From positions 80,706 through 144,705 of the forward strand of contig NZ_JAEHOQ010000009.1 of NCBI RefSeq assembly GCF_016239305.1: a stretch of DNA of 64,000 nucleotides. The letters run 5' to 3'. The notes beneath the pieces were generated by a model. It was not told where the DNA came from and ran no database searches. It saw nothing but the letters and a program-made list of their open reading frames with translations. The stretch comes from Proteus vulgaris (GTDB lineage: Bacteria > Pseudomonadota > Gammaproteobacteria > Enterobacterales > Enterobacteriaceae). Position numbers and translations under genes: made by a program. Positions 44,895-53,871 of the stretch are shown here, piece by piece. Numbering within the stretch: the stretch's first letter is position 1; every line of letters starts with the position of its first letter.

Positions 44895-45124
44895 ATTACA
44901 ATCTTTAAATTTGAGTAATAAAGCTCATTTAAATGGAAAAAAAAGTAGGGGTAGCTCACAAAATATGAAATAAATAATAGATAGGTGAAAATAAAAAAAT
45001 ATTTTTAAACAATGAGTTAAATCATTTCCAGATGAGTAAATAAAATCATTAAACTCTTTTTTTATTTATGTATAATGATTTTGACAACGATTTCTCCACT
45101 TCACTACAGAGTAAATAACCACTC

Positions 45125-45838
45125 ATGAGTCATTCAACAAAAGAAAATTACTGGCAACCCGTAAAAGTAAAAACCATCGCTGACGATGTTGTCGATGCCA
45201 TTGTCGAAGCCGCGACACGGGGCTTTATTCTTCCTGGTGATAGAATTGTTGAAAAAGAAATTGCTGAAAAAATGAATGTAAGCCGTATGCCTGTTCGTGA
45301 AGCATTACGTGTTTTAGAAAGTCAGGGGATCGTGGTGAGTGAACCTTTTAAAGGAATACGTTTAGCACCTGTTTCAGAACAACGCCTTAATGAACTGATC
45401 GATGTTAGAGTTGTGCTTGAACTATATGCAATTAGAACCTTAATTGGTAATAAAGGGCATCTTATTTCAGAAAATATCAATTTATTTAAGCATAAAATCG
45501 ATCAAATGAGAAAAGCCACATTACTAAAAGACCATTATCTTTTCTCTCTTAGCGATGTCGATTTTCATCGTACTATCTGTATTCTCAGTGGAAATATAAC
45601 GTTAACTTCACTTTGGGAAAATGTCGCTAAACAACTCACAATCGTCATTGGTATCTCAACTTTAAGCAAACCGATGGAAGAAATTATTAGTGAGCATGAA
45701 ATACTGCTCGATAAAATTATCGCTGGTGATTTAGCTCAATTAGAAAAAGAATTTGAAGAACACATTTGTGCACAAACTAAACGTGTCGATTTTTCAAAAA
45801 TCATTGATAACAAAAGGAAGAAAGACATTAACTCTTAA
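45125..45838 (+). CDS. GntR/FadR-subfamily transcriptional regulator
   Basis: A 237-residue regulator. The winged helix-turn-helix is at about residues 15-80, with ATRGFILPGDRIVEKEIAEK and VSRMPVREALRVLESQGIV. The C-terminal FCD domain has DVDFHRTICILSGN and ISEHEILLDKI, with the His and Asp residues that hold a metal in many FadR-family sensors. It lies divergent from the dehydratase arm and upstream of the SDR-kdgK-eda arm, with identical palindromes in front of both. It probably represses both until the sugar acid is present. Confidence 0.87.
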   Translation: MSHSTKENYWQPVKVKTIADDVVDAIVEAATRGFILPGDRIVEKEIAEKMNVSRMPVREALRVLESQGIVVSEPFKGIRLAPVSEQRLNELIDVRVVLELYAIRTLIGNKGHLISENINLFKHKIDQMRKATLLKDHYLFSLSDVDFHRTICILSGNITLTSLWENVAKQLTIVIGISTLSKPMEEIISEHEILLDKIIAGDLAQLEKEFEEHICAQTKRVDFSKIIDNKRKKDINS

Positions 45839-46013
45839 TACTTTTTAATATAAAAAACTCAGTGGCATGATTATTATGTCACTCTTTGCCTGTACTTTAC
45901 TCCTCTCTTTTCCCACTTTTATTATCTCCATTTTTTGACCCCACCTCTATTTGAAACATTGATAATGATTCTATTTATATAGCATATCATTTGACTTCAT
46001 TACTTATTGTATT

Positions 46014-46025
46014 ATTGTATACAAT
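46014..46025. promoter_or_regulatory. GntR-type operator candidate, SDR side
   Basis: ATTGTATACAAT again, identical to the site at 44883-44894, 81 bp upstream of the SDR start. Two exact copies in front of two arms of one apparent pathway strongly suggest a shared regulator. Confidence 0.65.
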
Positions 46026-46105
46026 ATACAGTGTAGCAATAGGTAATAAAAATTCATTTAACAACAATAGATTAGATGAATTTCCTTATTAATGAGTAGA
46101 AAAAT

Positions 46106-46894
46106 ATGTTCAGTGAAAAAAAAGTCATGTTTATTACAGGTGCGGGAGCTGGTATCGGCGAGGCCATCGCATTACATCAGGCACAACAAGGTTATGCTGT
46201 CGTGATTTCTGACCTTCATATTGAGCTTGCTGAAAAAGTTAAAAATAAAGCCATGGCATTGGGCGCTCAGGATGTACTTGCGCTCCAATGTGATATTTCA
46301 CAAGAACAGAGTGTTATTGAAGCGTTTGATCAAAGTATTAGCTACTTTAATGCAGTCCCTACAGGCATTGTTGCAAATGCAGGTATTGAAATAACTAAAA
46401 TGGCGCACGAAACCTCATTAGCAGAATGGGAACATGTTATTAAAACAAACCTAACGGGGACATTCTTAACCTGTCGAGAAGCAATAAAACAGCTAATAAA
46501 TAATAATATTGCAGGTTCATTAGTTTGTATTAGCTCACCGAGTGCCTCCGTTGGATTTGCAGGTGGCGCTAATAGTGCCTATGGTGCAAGTAAAGGAGGG
46601 ATTTCCGCCTTAGTGAAAGCATTAGCGATTGATTATGCCTCTCATCATATTCGTGTGAATGCAGTCGTACCGGGTGCAACAGATACTGAGCTGTTAAAGG
46701 TTACGACAAATAACGCAGAGCATGCTTCTCTTGAACAACGAATTAAAACGCAGATCCCCGCCCAACGTTTAGCAAAACCAGAAGAAATTGCCCATGCAGT
46801 AGATTGGTTACTTAGCACTCACTCTAGCTATATTACAGGATCACATCTTTATGTTGATGGCGGGCTAACAGCGAGAGGCGCAAATGACTTTTGA
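46106..46894 (+). CDS. Short-chain dehydrogenase/reductase
   Basis: A 262-residue SDR. The NAD(P)-binding motif is ITGAGAGIGEAIALH (TGxxxGxG). The Asp in VISDLHIE at the end of strand 2 favours NAD(H). The NAG motif is IVANAGIE, the catalytic Ser is in LVCISSPSAS and the Tyr-Lys pair in SAYGASKGG. VVPGATDTELL and YVDGGLTARG are the usual end features. It could oxidise a sugar or sugar acid as in KduD- or L-fucose-dehydrogenase-like steps. It overlaps the start region of the kinase frame but the preferred kinase start lies 37 bp downstream. Confidence 0.85.
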   Translation: MFSEKKVMFITGAGAGIGEAIALHQAQQGYAVVISDLHIELAEKVKNKAMALGAQDVLALQCDISQEQSVIEAFDQSISYFNAVPTGIVANAGIEITKMAHETSLAEWEHVIKTNLTGTFLTCREAIKQLINNNIAGSLVCISSPSASVGFAGGANSAYGASKGGISALVKALAIDYASHHIRVNAVVPGATDTELLKVTTNNAEHASLEQRIKTQIPAQRLAKPEEIAHAVDWLLSTHSSYITGSHLYVDGGLTARGANDF

Positions 46895-46931
46895 GCCACA
46901 CGATCAATCTCTCATCAAAAAGGAAGAAAAT

Positions 46932-47894
46932 ATGAAGCGAATTGCGTTTATTGGTGAATGTATGATTGAGCTTAATGGTTCACCATTTGGTGAAATGATA
47001 CAGACATTCGGAGGTGATGTATTAAATAGCGCGCTTTATTTAAGTCGAGCCCTTTCTCATAAGCAAGATAATCAGCTTGAAGTATTTTTTATTTCTGCAA
47101 TGGGTCATGACCTCCTCAGCAAAGAAATGCGCTATCGTTGGCAAAAAGAAAATATAAATTGCCAATGGGTATTAGAAGATAAAAAACATCACGCTGGCAT
47201 TTATCTCATACAAACCGACGCCAATGGAGAACGCACATTTCTTTATTGGCGTAATAATTCTGCCGCCTGTCATTTATTCCAACATCCTGATTATCCTAGG
47301 CTTGAAAAAGCGCTAGATGAATTTGATGTTATTTATCTTAGTGGTATAACGTTAGCCATCTTTAATCATGAAGATAAAACAAAGTTACTTCACCTAATTG
47401 CACACTTATCCAAGTTAGGTAAAGAGATTATTTTTGATAGTAATTATCGATCTCATCTTTGGGATAACAGCTTAACCGCAAAATATTGGTATCACCAATT
47501 ACTCCCTTTTGTCACATTAGCGCTTGTTACTGATGATGATGAAAAAAAACTCTGGAATGACATAACAATAAATAACACATTTCAACGACTTCATCATGCG
47601 GGAGTAAAAAAGGTTGTTATTAAATCAGGTAAAGAAGGCTGTTATTGCTCTGGTTTTCAACCCGATATATTAAAAATACCCGCCACAAATGTTGAACATA
47701 TCGTAGATACCACCTCAGCAGGTGATGCATTTAACGCAGGCTTTTTAGCTGGCTATTTAAACCACCTTACCATACTGCAATCTGCTGAAATGGGGCATTT
47801 ATTAGCGGGTCGAGTTATTCAGCATAAAGGCGCCATTATTCCCCAAGAAGATACTCAACCAATCACAACGACTTTTTTCAAAAATGAGAAATAG
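46932..47894 (+). CDS. kdgK: PfkB-family 2-keto-3-deoxygluconate kinase
   Basis: A 320-residue PfkB kinase. The start MKRIAFIGECMIELNGSPFG follows AAGGAAGAAA; an earlier in-frame start within the SDR gene has no ribosome site. The substrate region is QTFGGDVLNSALYLSR and the anion-hole motif is VDTTSAGDAFNAGFLAGYL, with the catalytic Asp in AGDAF. It would phosphorylate 2-keto-3-deoxygluconate or a close epimer to the 6-phosphate. It is followed by the aldolase 2 bp later, which splits that product. The symbol is by family; a related acid could be the true substrate. Confidence 0.83.
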   Translation: MKRIAFIGECMIELNGSPFGEMIQTFGGDVLNSALYLSRALSHKQDNQLEVFFISAMGHDLLSKEMRYRWQKENINCQWVLEDKKHHAGIYLIQTDANGERTFLYWRNNSAACHLFQHPDYPRLEKALDEFDVIYLSGITLAIFNHEDKTKLLHLIAHLSKLGKEIIFDSNYRSHLWDNSLTAKYWYHQLLPFVTLALVTDDDEKKLWNDITINNTFQRLHHAGVKKVVIKSGKEGCYCSGFQPDILKIPATNVEHIVDTTSAGDAFNAGFLAGYLNHLTILQSAEMGHLLAGRVIQHKGAIIPQEDTQPITTTFFKNEK

Positions 47895-47896
47895 CC

Positions 47897-48526
47897 ATGA
47901 AAGAGATTATCAATAGATTACGCCAATTAAAAATTGTTCCTGTTATTTCAGTTAAACATGCTGAAGATATAATTCCCCTTGGTGAAGCTCTCGCGAACAA
48001 TGGATTACCCGTTGCTGAAATTACATTTCGTTCTCCTGTTGCAGCGCAAGCTATCTCATTATTAAAACAACATATTCCATCTATGTTAATCGGAGCAGGT
48101 ACTGTATTAACTAAAGATCAAGTTAACGCAGCAAAGCAAGCAGGTGCTGAATTTATTGTTTCTCCTGGATTAAATCCCACAACAGTCACCTATTGTAATG
48201 AAATTAATCTTCCTATTATTCCTGGTATTAACAACCCGTCATCTATTGAATTAGCCTTAGAACTCGGTATCGATTTCGTTAAATATTTTCCAGCACAAGC
48301 CTCTGGTGGCATTACGATGTTAAAAGCATTATTAGCGCCTTATCACCATATTAATATTATGCCAACAGGCGGAATTGGATTAGATAATATTCATGATTAC
48401 CTCAACATCCAACAAGTCGTCGCATGTGGTGGTTCATGGATGGTAAGTGAACAACTTATTCAACAAAAAGAATGGAATAAAATAGGCCAATTAACATTAG
48501 AAGCGGTTAATTTCGTTAACACATAA
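47897..48526 (+). CDS. eda: KDPG/KHG aldolase
   Basis: A 209-residue class I aldolase. EITFRSPVAAQAI holds the catalytic Glu/Arg region (LPVAEITFRS), IGAGTVLTKDQV and FIVSPGLNP are conserved, and the Schiff-base Lys is in DFVKYFPAQASGG near residue 131. It splits 2-keto-3-deoxy-6-phosphogluconate (or the galacto form) to pyruvate and glyceraldehyde-3-phosphate. A genome copy of the Entner-Doudoroff Eda may exist elsewhere; this one is dedicated to the sugar-acid regulon. Confidence 0.87.
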   Translation: MKEIINRLRQLKIVPVISVKHAEDIIPLGEALANNGLPVAEITFRSPVAAQAISLLKQHIPSMLIGAGTVLTKDQVNAAKQAGAEFIVSPGLNPTTVTYCNEINLPIIPGINNPSSIELALELGIDFVKYFPAQASGGITMLKALLAPYHHINIMPTGGIGLDNIHDYLNIQQVVACGGSWMVSEQLIQQKEWNKIGQLTLEAVNFVNT

Positions 48527-48589
48527 CCATCTAATACGTTAGGCGAGTTTTATGATATTCCGATGAACAATGCATCCGTTTATGGAGAA

Positions 48590-48625
48590 GCATATTGTTA
48601 TTTTCTTTATACAATATGCTCTTTT
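48590..48625 (+). terminator. Intrinsic terminator of the SDR-kdgK-eda arm
   Basis: GCATATTGT (48590-48598) and ACAATATGC (48611-48619) form a 9-bp stem with a 12-base loop, followed by TCTTTT. It also sits at the 3' end of smvR, with which it is convergent. Confidence 0.75.
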
Positions 48626-48626
48626 A

Positions 48627-49178
48627 TCACTTAGTAGTGGCTTTAATAAGTTCAACATCAATATCTTTAAAAATAGCTTCCCACTCATTACCATTAATAT
48701 TCATTAGCCCAAAATAACGCAGTAAAAAAGTGCCTTCTGCCGCTAAAAATGCCAGTCTTGCACGCCTTCCCGCTTCATTTGTTGTATCTAACCCCGCTAA
48801 TCGTTGCTGATACCATTCTTTTGTACTTTGTAAATATTCTGGCGTTTGTAGTAATGCTGCCATTAAACTCGCGCCTTTGGCAAAAGAGACTTTATCGTGA
48901 TGATGTATTGCATGGATATGTGCAGCGACACGATTGTCAGGGGAATTATCACTTTCAACTATCTTGTTAAATTGTGTTTCATAACTCTCTTCCCAGAAAT
49001 CAAACATCGCATCAATCATCGCTTCTTTACTGCTAAAACAGTATTGAACGCCGCCTTTTGAGATCCCCATTTTTTTTGCAACAGTATCAATCGTTAACGC
49101 TGCAGCACCTTGTTTCATCACGATATCGAAGATCGCTTCTAATAATTTTTCTCTATCAATAGTTCTTTGACGTCCCAT
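48627..49178 (-). CDS. smvR: TetR-family repressor SmvR
   Basis: A 183-residue TetR/AcrR regulator. The start MGRQRTIDREKLLEAIFDIV follows AGAGG; a longer frame start lacks a site. The helix-turn-helix is AALTIDTVAKKMGISKGGVQ with YCFSSKEAMIDAMFDFW after it. It is divergent from a 14-helix MFS efflux gene, the known smvR-smvA arrangement in Enterobacterales, where SmvR represses SmvA. Loss of such a repressor raises tolerance to cationic biocides such as chlorhexidine; here the gene looks intact. Confidence 0.83.
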   Translation of the reverse strand: MGRQRTIDREKLLEAIFDIVMKQGAAALTIDTVAKKMGISKGGVQYCFSSKEAMIDAMFDFWEESYETQFNKIVESDNSPDNRVAAHIHAIHHHDKVSFAKGASLMAALLQTPEYLQSTKEWYQQRLAGLDTTNEAGRRARLAFLAAEGTFLLRYFGLMNINGNEWEAIFKDIDVELIKATTK

Positions 49179-49194
49179 AAAAAACCTCTTTTCA

Positions 49195-49206
49195 ATACGT
49201 TCGTAT
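49195..49206. promoter_or_regulatory. SmvR operator candidate
   Basis: ATACG and CGTAT flank TT in the 85-bp gap between smvR and smvA. A short palindrome in a divergent TetR/efflux gap is the expected operator place. Confidence 0.5.
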
Positions 49207-49263
49207 GGATTTATATTGTAGCCGCTAGTAAAAATAATACACATAAAAATAACTGAGATTTCT

Positions 49264-50754
49264 ATGATAAAAGATTATAAACGTTGGATAGTATTACTTT
49301 TGGTATCTAGCATGCTGTTCCTCATTGTTGTTGATGTAACCGTGCTTTATATCGCATTACCACGTTTAACTCATGACTTAAACGCCAGTGCATCAGAAAA
49401 ATTATGGATAATGAATGCTTATCCATTGATTGTGGCTGGATTATTACCCGCAGCGGGTATGCTCACAGACAGGATCGGCCATAAAACACTTTTTATTTGT
49501 GGGTTACCGCTATTCGCTCTCGCCTCTTTGTGTGCGGCTTTTTCTCCCACTGCGACGACCTTAATTGCATCTCGTGGTTTTTTAGCGGTGGGCGCAGCAA
49601 TGAGTATGCCAGCCACCCTGTCAATAGTGCGACAAGTCTTTAGCGACTCGCAAGAGCGCGCTATTGCGATTGGTATTTGGTCTGCAGTTGCTTCTGGCGG
49701 TGCGGTTGTAGGGCCTTTAATCGGTGGTATGCTGCTTGAACATTTTTGGTGGGGCTCTGTCTTCTTAATTAACGTCCCTATTGTTCTTTTGGTATTACCA
49801 TTCTCTATTTGGTTTATTCCTAAGTTTTCTGGACATGGTAACCATAAAATCGATTATTTAAGTTCCGGTTTAATTTTAATAGGTTTGATCAGTGCTATTT
49901 ATGCTTTAAAAGAGCTAGGTAAACCTTATACACAGTGGAACGAAGTCACTATTGCAGGTGTCATTGCGGTAATTTTTCTCACGCTATTTGCTTTACGTCA
50001 GCGTAAACAGACTCACCCAATGATTGATTTTAAGCTATTTAAAAACCGTTTTTTTAGTATTGGTATTTTAATGTCCATACTTTCAATGGTGATTATTGTT
50101 GGGATTGAACTACTACTTAGCCAGCGCTTACAGCTTGTTGCGGGTTTTACTCCTTTAAATGTGGCACTAGTGATCTTACCTATCCCAATTGGCTCAGTAT
50201 TGGCATCTCCTTTAGCGGGCTATTTTTTAACACGGTTAGGTGAAGTTCGCCTGATCATCAGCGGATTTTTGCTCACTTTAGTGGGAAATCTATGGCTAAT
50301 TGCTATTTATCAAACAACATCTCTAATAGTATTGATTGGTAGCTTGTTTTTAATCGGCTTTGGTTTAGGTGTTATTTTTACCACAGCATCGACATCTATT
50401 ATGTTGAGTGTTGCTGATAAACAAGCGGGTATGGCGGCCTCAATTGAAGATGTCGCTTATGAGTTAGGCAGTGTGATTGGAGTGACATTTATGGGCAGTT
50501 TAATGAGTACAGTGTACACCTTAAAACTCGTACTACCTGACTCATTAGCTATCAACGATGCAGTCTATGACAGTTTAGATGAAGCCCTCATTGTGGCAGA
50601 AAAATTACCCATTGACGTGGCTTCTCTTGTGATATCTCAAGCAAATCTAGCCTTTGAAAATGCCGTTTTCGTGGTATTAGTTGCTACTGCAATCATTACA
50701 ACATTAAGTCTTTTTATATTACCATTTATATTACGTAATAAGCGTTTATATTAA
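49264..50754 (+). CDS. smvA: MFS multidrug efflux protein SmvA (DHA2 family)
   Basis: A 496-residue protein with about 14 hydrophobic helices. Helix 1 has LFLIVVDVTVLYIALPRLTH with the DHA2 acidic residue. Motif A is GMLTDRIGHKTLFICGLPLF. Motif C-type sequence GGAVVGPLIGGMLLEHFWWG lies in helix 5. These are features of EmrB/QacA/SmvA drug:proton antiporters. The divergent SmvR repressor gene next to it supports the SmvA name. Known SmvA proteins export methyl viologen and quaternary ammonium or bisbiguanide compounds. Confidence 0.85.
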   Translation: MIKDYKRWIVLLLVSSMLFLIVVDVTVLYIALPRLTHDLNASASEKLWIMNAYPLIVAGLLPAAGMLTDRIGHKTLFICGLPLFALASLCAAFSPTATTLIASRGFLAVGAAMSMPATLSIVRQVFSDSQERAIAIGIWSAVASGGAVVGPLIGGMLLEHFWWGSVFLINVPIVLLVLPFSIWFIPKFSGHGNHKIDYLSSGLILIGLISAIYALKELGKPYTQWNEVTIAGVIAVIFLTLFALRQRKQTHPMIDFKLFKNRFFSIGILMSILSMVIIVGIELLLSQRLQLVAGFTPLNVALVILPIPIGSVLASPLAGYFLTRLGEVRLIISGFLLTLVGNLWLIAIYQTTSLIVLIGSLFLIGFGLGVIFTTASTSIMLSVADKQAGMAASIEDVAYELGSVIGVTFMGSLMSTVYTLKLVLPDSLAINDAVYDSLDEALIVAEKLPIDVASLVISQANLAFENAVFVVLVATAIITTLSLFILPFILRNKRLY

Positions 50755-50759
50755 TTATA

Positions 50760-50810
50760 AGCGATACCTTTCCAGACAGATATATTTTATCTCTCTGAAA
50801 AGGTATCGCT
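50760..50810. terminator. Bidirectional terminator between smvA and the TolC-like gene
   Basis: AGCGATACCTTT (50760-50771) and AAAGGTATCGCT (50799-50810) form a 12-bp stem, with further inner pairing of CAGA/TCTG type. It lies in the 60-bp gap between converging genes, so it probably stops both. Confidence 0.8.
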
Positions 50811-50814
50811 ATTA

Positions 50815-52458
50815 TCAATTTGGAATGTCTAAAACTCGATTAATTTCGCCAGATGCCAATAAACAATCTAGACTTTGTAAATTTGTCTCAATAACATTAT
50901 TAATATATTCAATATTAGATTGATGAATATCTCCCTCTGCGTTCAATACATCAATCAAAGGTCTTGTTCCTAAACTTTTGTATTGTAATAGATAAAGATC
51001 TCTCGTTTTTTCTGCTGTTTGTATTTTTTCTTTTTGTGAATTCATCATAGATAAATTACCCGTTACTTGAGATAACGCGACATTTAATTGCTGCTTGGTA
51101 TTAATCGATATTGTTTCATATTGATACTGACTAGCTAATAATTCATTGGCTGCTTGAGACATTTTTGAATATTTACTTCCTCCTTCAAATAAAGGAATAT
51201 CCACGTTAAGTTTAATTTCTCTTCTATCAGGATCATAATCTACATTATCGTTTTTATTGATATTTGTTCGATAATTACCTTCCAAATAAATTGTTGGGAA
51301 ATTATCTAATCGTGCATATTCCATATTTTTCTTTGCAAGTTCATGATCATATTTAGCAAGTAACATATCGATTGACTCTACCCCATGATCTGTATATTGA
51401 TAGCAAATATTAGAAAGATGAGCATCAGTAATTAAAGGAATTTGAGAATAGCTTACCGCATTATTTGTATAATTTTGTAATAATGCATTCCACCGCGCTT
51501 GCTGTGTTTTATAGCTATAAAGCAATGCTTGTGCTGAAACAAGTTTATTTTTACTTTGTACATAGTCAGCTTGTGTAGAGGCTCCTAATGAAGAACGACT
51601 CATCGCTAATTGTTCTATCTCACTAAAACCCTCCACTTGTAATTGAGCAATATTAACTAAATTATTATAAAGAGAAGTATAAAAGTAAGCTTGTGAGACT
51701 TGATAAATAAGATCTTGCTGGCTTTTTAAAGAAACTATTTTTTCTCGTGCAAAAGAAATCTCTGCAGAATCGACTCTTGTAGATGTTTTCCCAAAGTCAT
51801 ACACCATTTGTCTAACGGTAAAACGAACATCAGAACCTTTATTATTATTTCCATACCGATCTTTATTTTCATAGAGCTTATTATCCATTCCTACACTGAC
51901 TTGTGGAAAATAATCTGCCCGCGATCCATCAACCATATCTTGAGCCGCTCTCGCTAAATATTCACTATTTCTTAATGATGGATGCCAATTTAAAGCTAAT
52001 CCCACTACAGAAGACAGTGACTGTTTCTCAATATCTGTTCCTATTTTTTGTATTGGTTGTAATACATTAGGTTGAGCGTCAGCAATGCTGATTGATTTTG
52101 TCACACCCTGAGCTATATTAACGTTATTAGAGGTTACACGCTTATTTTCTTGTATCGATTTTGCGTCTTCACTCTCTTTTTCTAATATCACATTTTGATT
52201 ATCCACATGTGGATGTAATAGTGATATATCAGCGGGTTTTAGTTGCTTGTTCTCTACTGATGATAAAATTTCCTCCTTATCTTTTTGCTGAGATAAAAAA
52301 CGTTTAGGAGGCTCTACGTCCTTATGGATATCCACAATATCTAGAGTAAAAGAGTTAACTGGTTCAGTTTGTGATGTTGCGTTTGCTTGTTGTATACCAC
52401 TACCACCTAATGATAAAACTGACCCTATTAGTAAAACAGTATGTTTGATTTTTTTCAT
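50815..52458 (-). CDS. TolC-family outer-membrane protein of a type I secretion system (LapE-like)
   Basis: A 547-residue protein. The signal peptide is MKKIKHTVLLIGSVLSLGGS. Residues about 28-146 are a polar, low-complexity extension not usual in LapE/TolC proteins. The TolC domain starts near 148 with SSVVGLALNWHPSLRNSEYL, and has PQVSVGMDNKLYEN, VRQMVYDFGKTSTRVDSAEI, RSSLGASTQADYVQSKNKL and FPTIYLEGNYR, with two duplicated helix-barrel halves. It is last in the adhesin secretion gene run and would form the outer channel for LapBC-like proteins. The extension may be a periplasmic contact or species-specific insertion. Confidence 0.85.
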   Translation of the reverse strand: MKKIKHTVLLIGSVLSLGGSGIQQANATSQTEPVNSFTLDIVDIHKDVEPPKRFLSQQKDKEEILSSVENKQLKPADISLLHPHVDNQNVILEKESEDAKSIQENKRVTSNNVNIAQGVTKSISIADAQPNVLQPIQKIGTDIEKQSLSSVVGLALNWHPSLRNSEYLARAAQDMVDGSRADYFPQVSVGMDNKLYENKDRYGNNNKGSDVRFTVRQMVYDFGKTSTRVDSAEISFAREKIVSLKSQQDLIYQVSQAYFYTSLYNNLVNIAQLQVEGFSEIEQLAMSRSSLGASTQADYVQSKNKLVSAQALLYSYKTQQARWNALLQNYTNNAVSYSQIPLITDAHLSNICYQYTDHGVESIDMLLAKYDHELAKKNMEYARLDNFPTIYLEGNYRTNINKNDNVDYDPDRREIKLNVDIPLFEGGSKYSKMSQAANELLASQYQYETISINTKQQLNVALSQVTGNLSMMNSQKEKIQTAEKTRDLYLLQYKSLGTRPLIDVLNAEGDIHQSNIEYINNVIETNLQSLDCLLASGEINRVLDIPN

Positions 52459-52470
52459 TTTATTAACCTA

Positions 52471-53871
52471 TTACCGTTCTCTTAATGCTTCATTAATTTT
52501 ATTAAATGGTTTAATTAAATACTGTAATACTGTTTTACTGCCTGTTGTTATTTCGACTGATGCAATCATACCCGGCGTAATAGAAAATGATTTTCCCGCT
52601 TTATTCACTAAATAATCTTTATCAGTTTTGACGTATATTTTGTAATACGTCACATCACTTTTAACTTCATCTTTTACCGTATCCGGTGAAATAACGCTGA
52701 CCGTTCCCTCTAATCCGCCATAAATAGCATAATCATAAGCAGTTATTTTGATTTTGGCTTGTTGTCCAGGATGAATAAAAGCAATATCTTTTGGCGATAT
52801 TTTAGCTTCAATAATTAGTGTATCTTCCAAAGGAACAATATCCATCAATATACCATTCGGTGGAACCACACCACCAATTGTTGAATTTTGAATATTCTTC
52901 ACAATACCTTTAACAGGTGATGTGATAGTTGTTTTTTGTACAAAATCTTGTCGCCCTTTAATTAAAGGCGCCAGGCTATCTATTTCAGCCATTACTTTCG
53001 CGAGTTCTTGTCGTGCAGTAACATAAAAATCCGACGTGTATTCTTGTGTTTTACTTTCTAAATCAATCAACTCCTTTTCTAATCTTAATACTTCGACGGT
53101 ACTACTGGCACCTTGGCGAGCCAGCTCTTTATTAATATTTAATTGCTGGCGAATAATGAGCTTACTCTTTTGCAAATTAGCGAGTGTTTGAGTGAGTTTT
53201 TGTTTGCGTGATAAATAAAGCTTATTTTCATAATTAATTAATTCAGTTTGTGTTTGTAATTCTTTAGGGAAAACTAAGTTAACTATTTTATGTTGGTCAA
53301 CTTCTGCTTTTAACCGAATAGAGGTTGCTAAAGCCGTATTATATTTCGCCTGTGATTCTTCTAGACTTGATGCTGTTCTTGTCGAATCTAATGTCGCTAA
53401 CGTTTGTCCAACTTGAACAATATCCCCTTCTCTCACAAAAATATTGGTCACAATCCCACCATCTAGAGATTGAATAAGTTGCTCTTTAGAACTTGGGATG
53501 ATTTTTCCATTCCCTTTTGTCACCTCAGCAACTTCAGCAAAATAAGCCCAAATCACCATAATAAATAAAAAGATAAAGATAGCCATGATGATACGATTTG
53601 CTCTACTGGCTTTAGTATCATCAATCAAACCAAATTCAGCAGCATCACCAATACTGTCTTCAATAAGATAGAGATCTTTATCTTTTTTATTCGTAATATA
53701 ACGATAATCAGCAATAAGATTTTTTATTCGTTTGAAAAATCCCACTTTTTCTTCTTGGGTCTGTTGCATTCCTTGATTGTGTTGTTGGTTTAAACTTTCT
53801 AGTTCTTTCACCAACTTATTCATCTCATCAGGAGATACTGCATTCGATGAGTTATTTTTTTTATTTTTCAT
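52471..53871 (-). CDS. HlyD-family membrane fusion protein (LapC-like)
   Basis: A 466-residue adaptor. The cytoplasmic N-terminus (about 90 residues, with NSSNAVSPDEMNKLVKELES) is followed by one helix near 91-112 (IIMAIFIFLFIMVIWAYFAE). The periplasmic part has the lipoyl halves QSLDGGIVTNIFVREGDIVQ and TITSPVKGIVKNIQNSTIGG around a coiled-coil hairpin. GLEGTVSVISPDTVKDE and MIASVEITTGSKTVLQYLIK are typical type I adaptor ends. The start overlaps the end of the ABC gene by 11 bp. It links the LapB-like transporter with the TolC-like channel. Confidence 0.88.
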   Translation of the reverse strand: MKNKKNNSSNAVSPDEMNKLVKELESLNQQHNQGMQQTQEEKVGFFKRIKNLIADYRYITNKKDKDLYLIEDSIGDAAEFGLIDDTKASRANRIIMAIFIFLFIMVIWAYFAEVAEVTKGNGKIIPSSKEQLIQSLDGGIVTNIFVREGDIVQVGQTLATLDSTRTASSLEESQAKYNTALATSIRLKAEVDQHKIVNLVFPKELQTQTELINYENKLYLSRKQKLTQTLANLQKSKLIIRQQLNINKELARQGASSTVEVLRLEKELIDLESKTQEYTSDFYVTARQELAKVMAEIDSLAPLIKGRQDFVQKTTITSPVKGIVKNIQNSTIGGVVPPNGILMDIVPLEDTLIIEAKISPKDIAFIHPGQQAKIKITAYDYAIYGGLEGTVSVISPDTVKDEVKSDVTYYKIYVKTDKDYLVNKAGKSFSITPGMIASVEITTGSKTVLQYLIKPFNKINEALRER

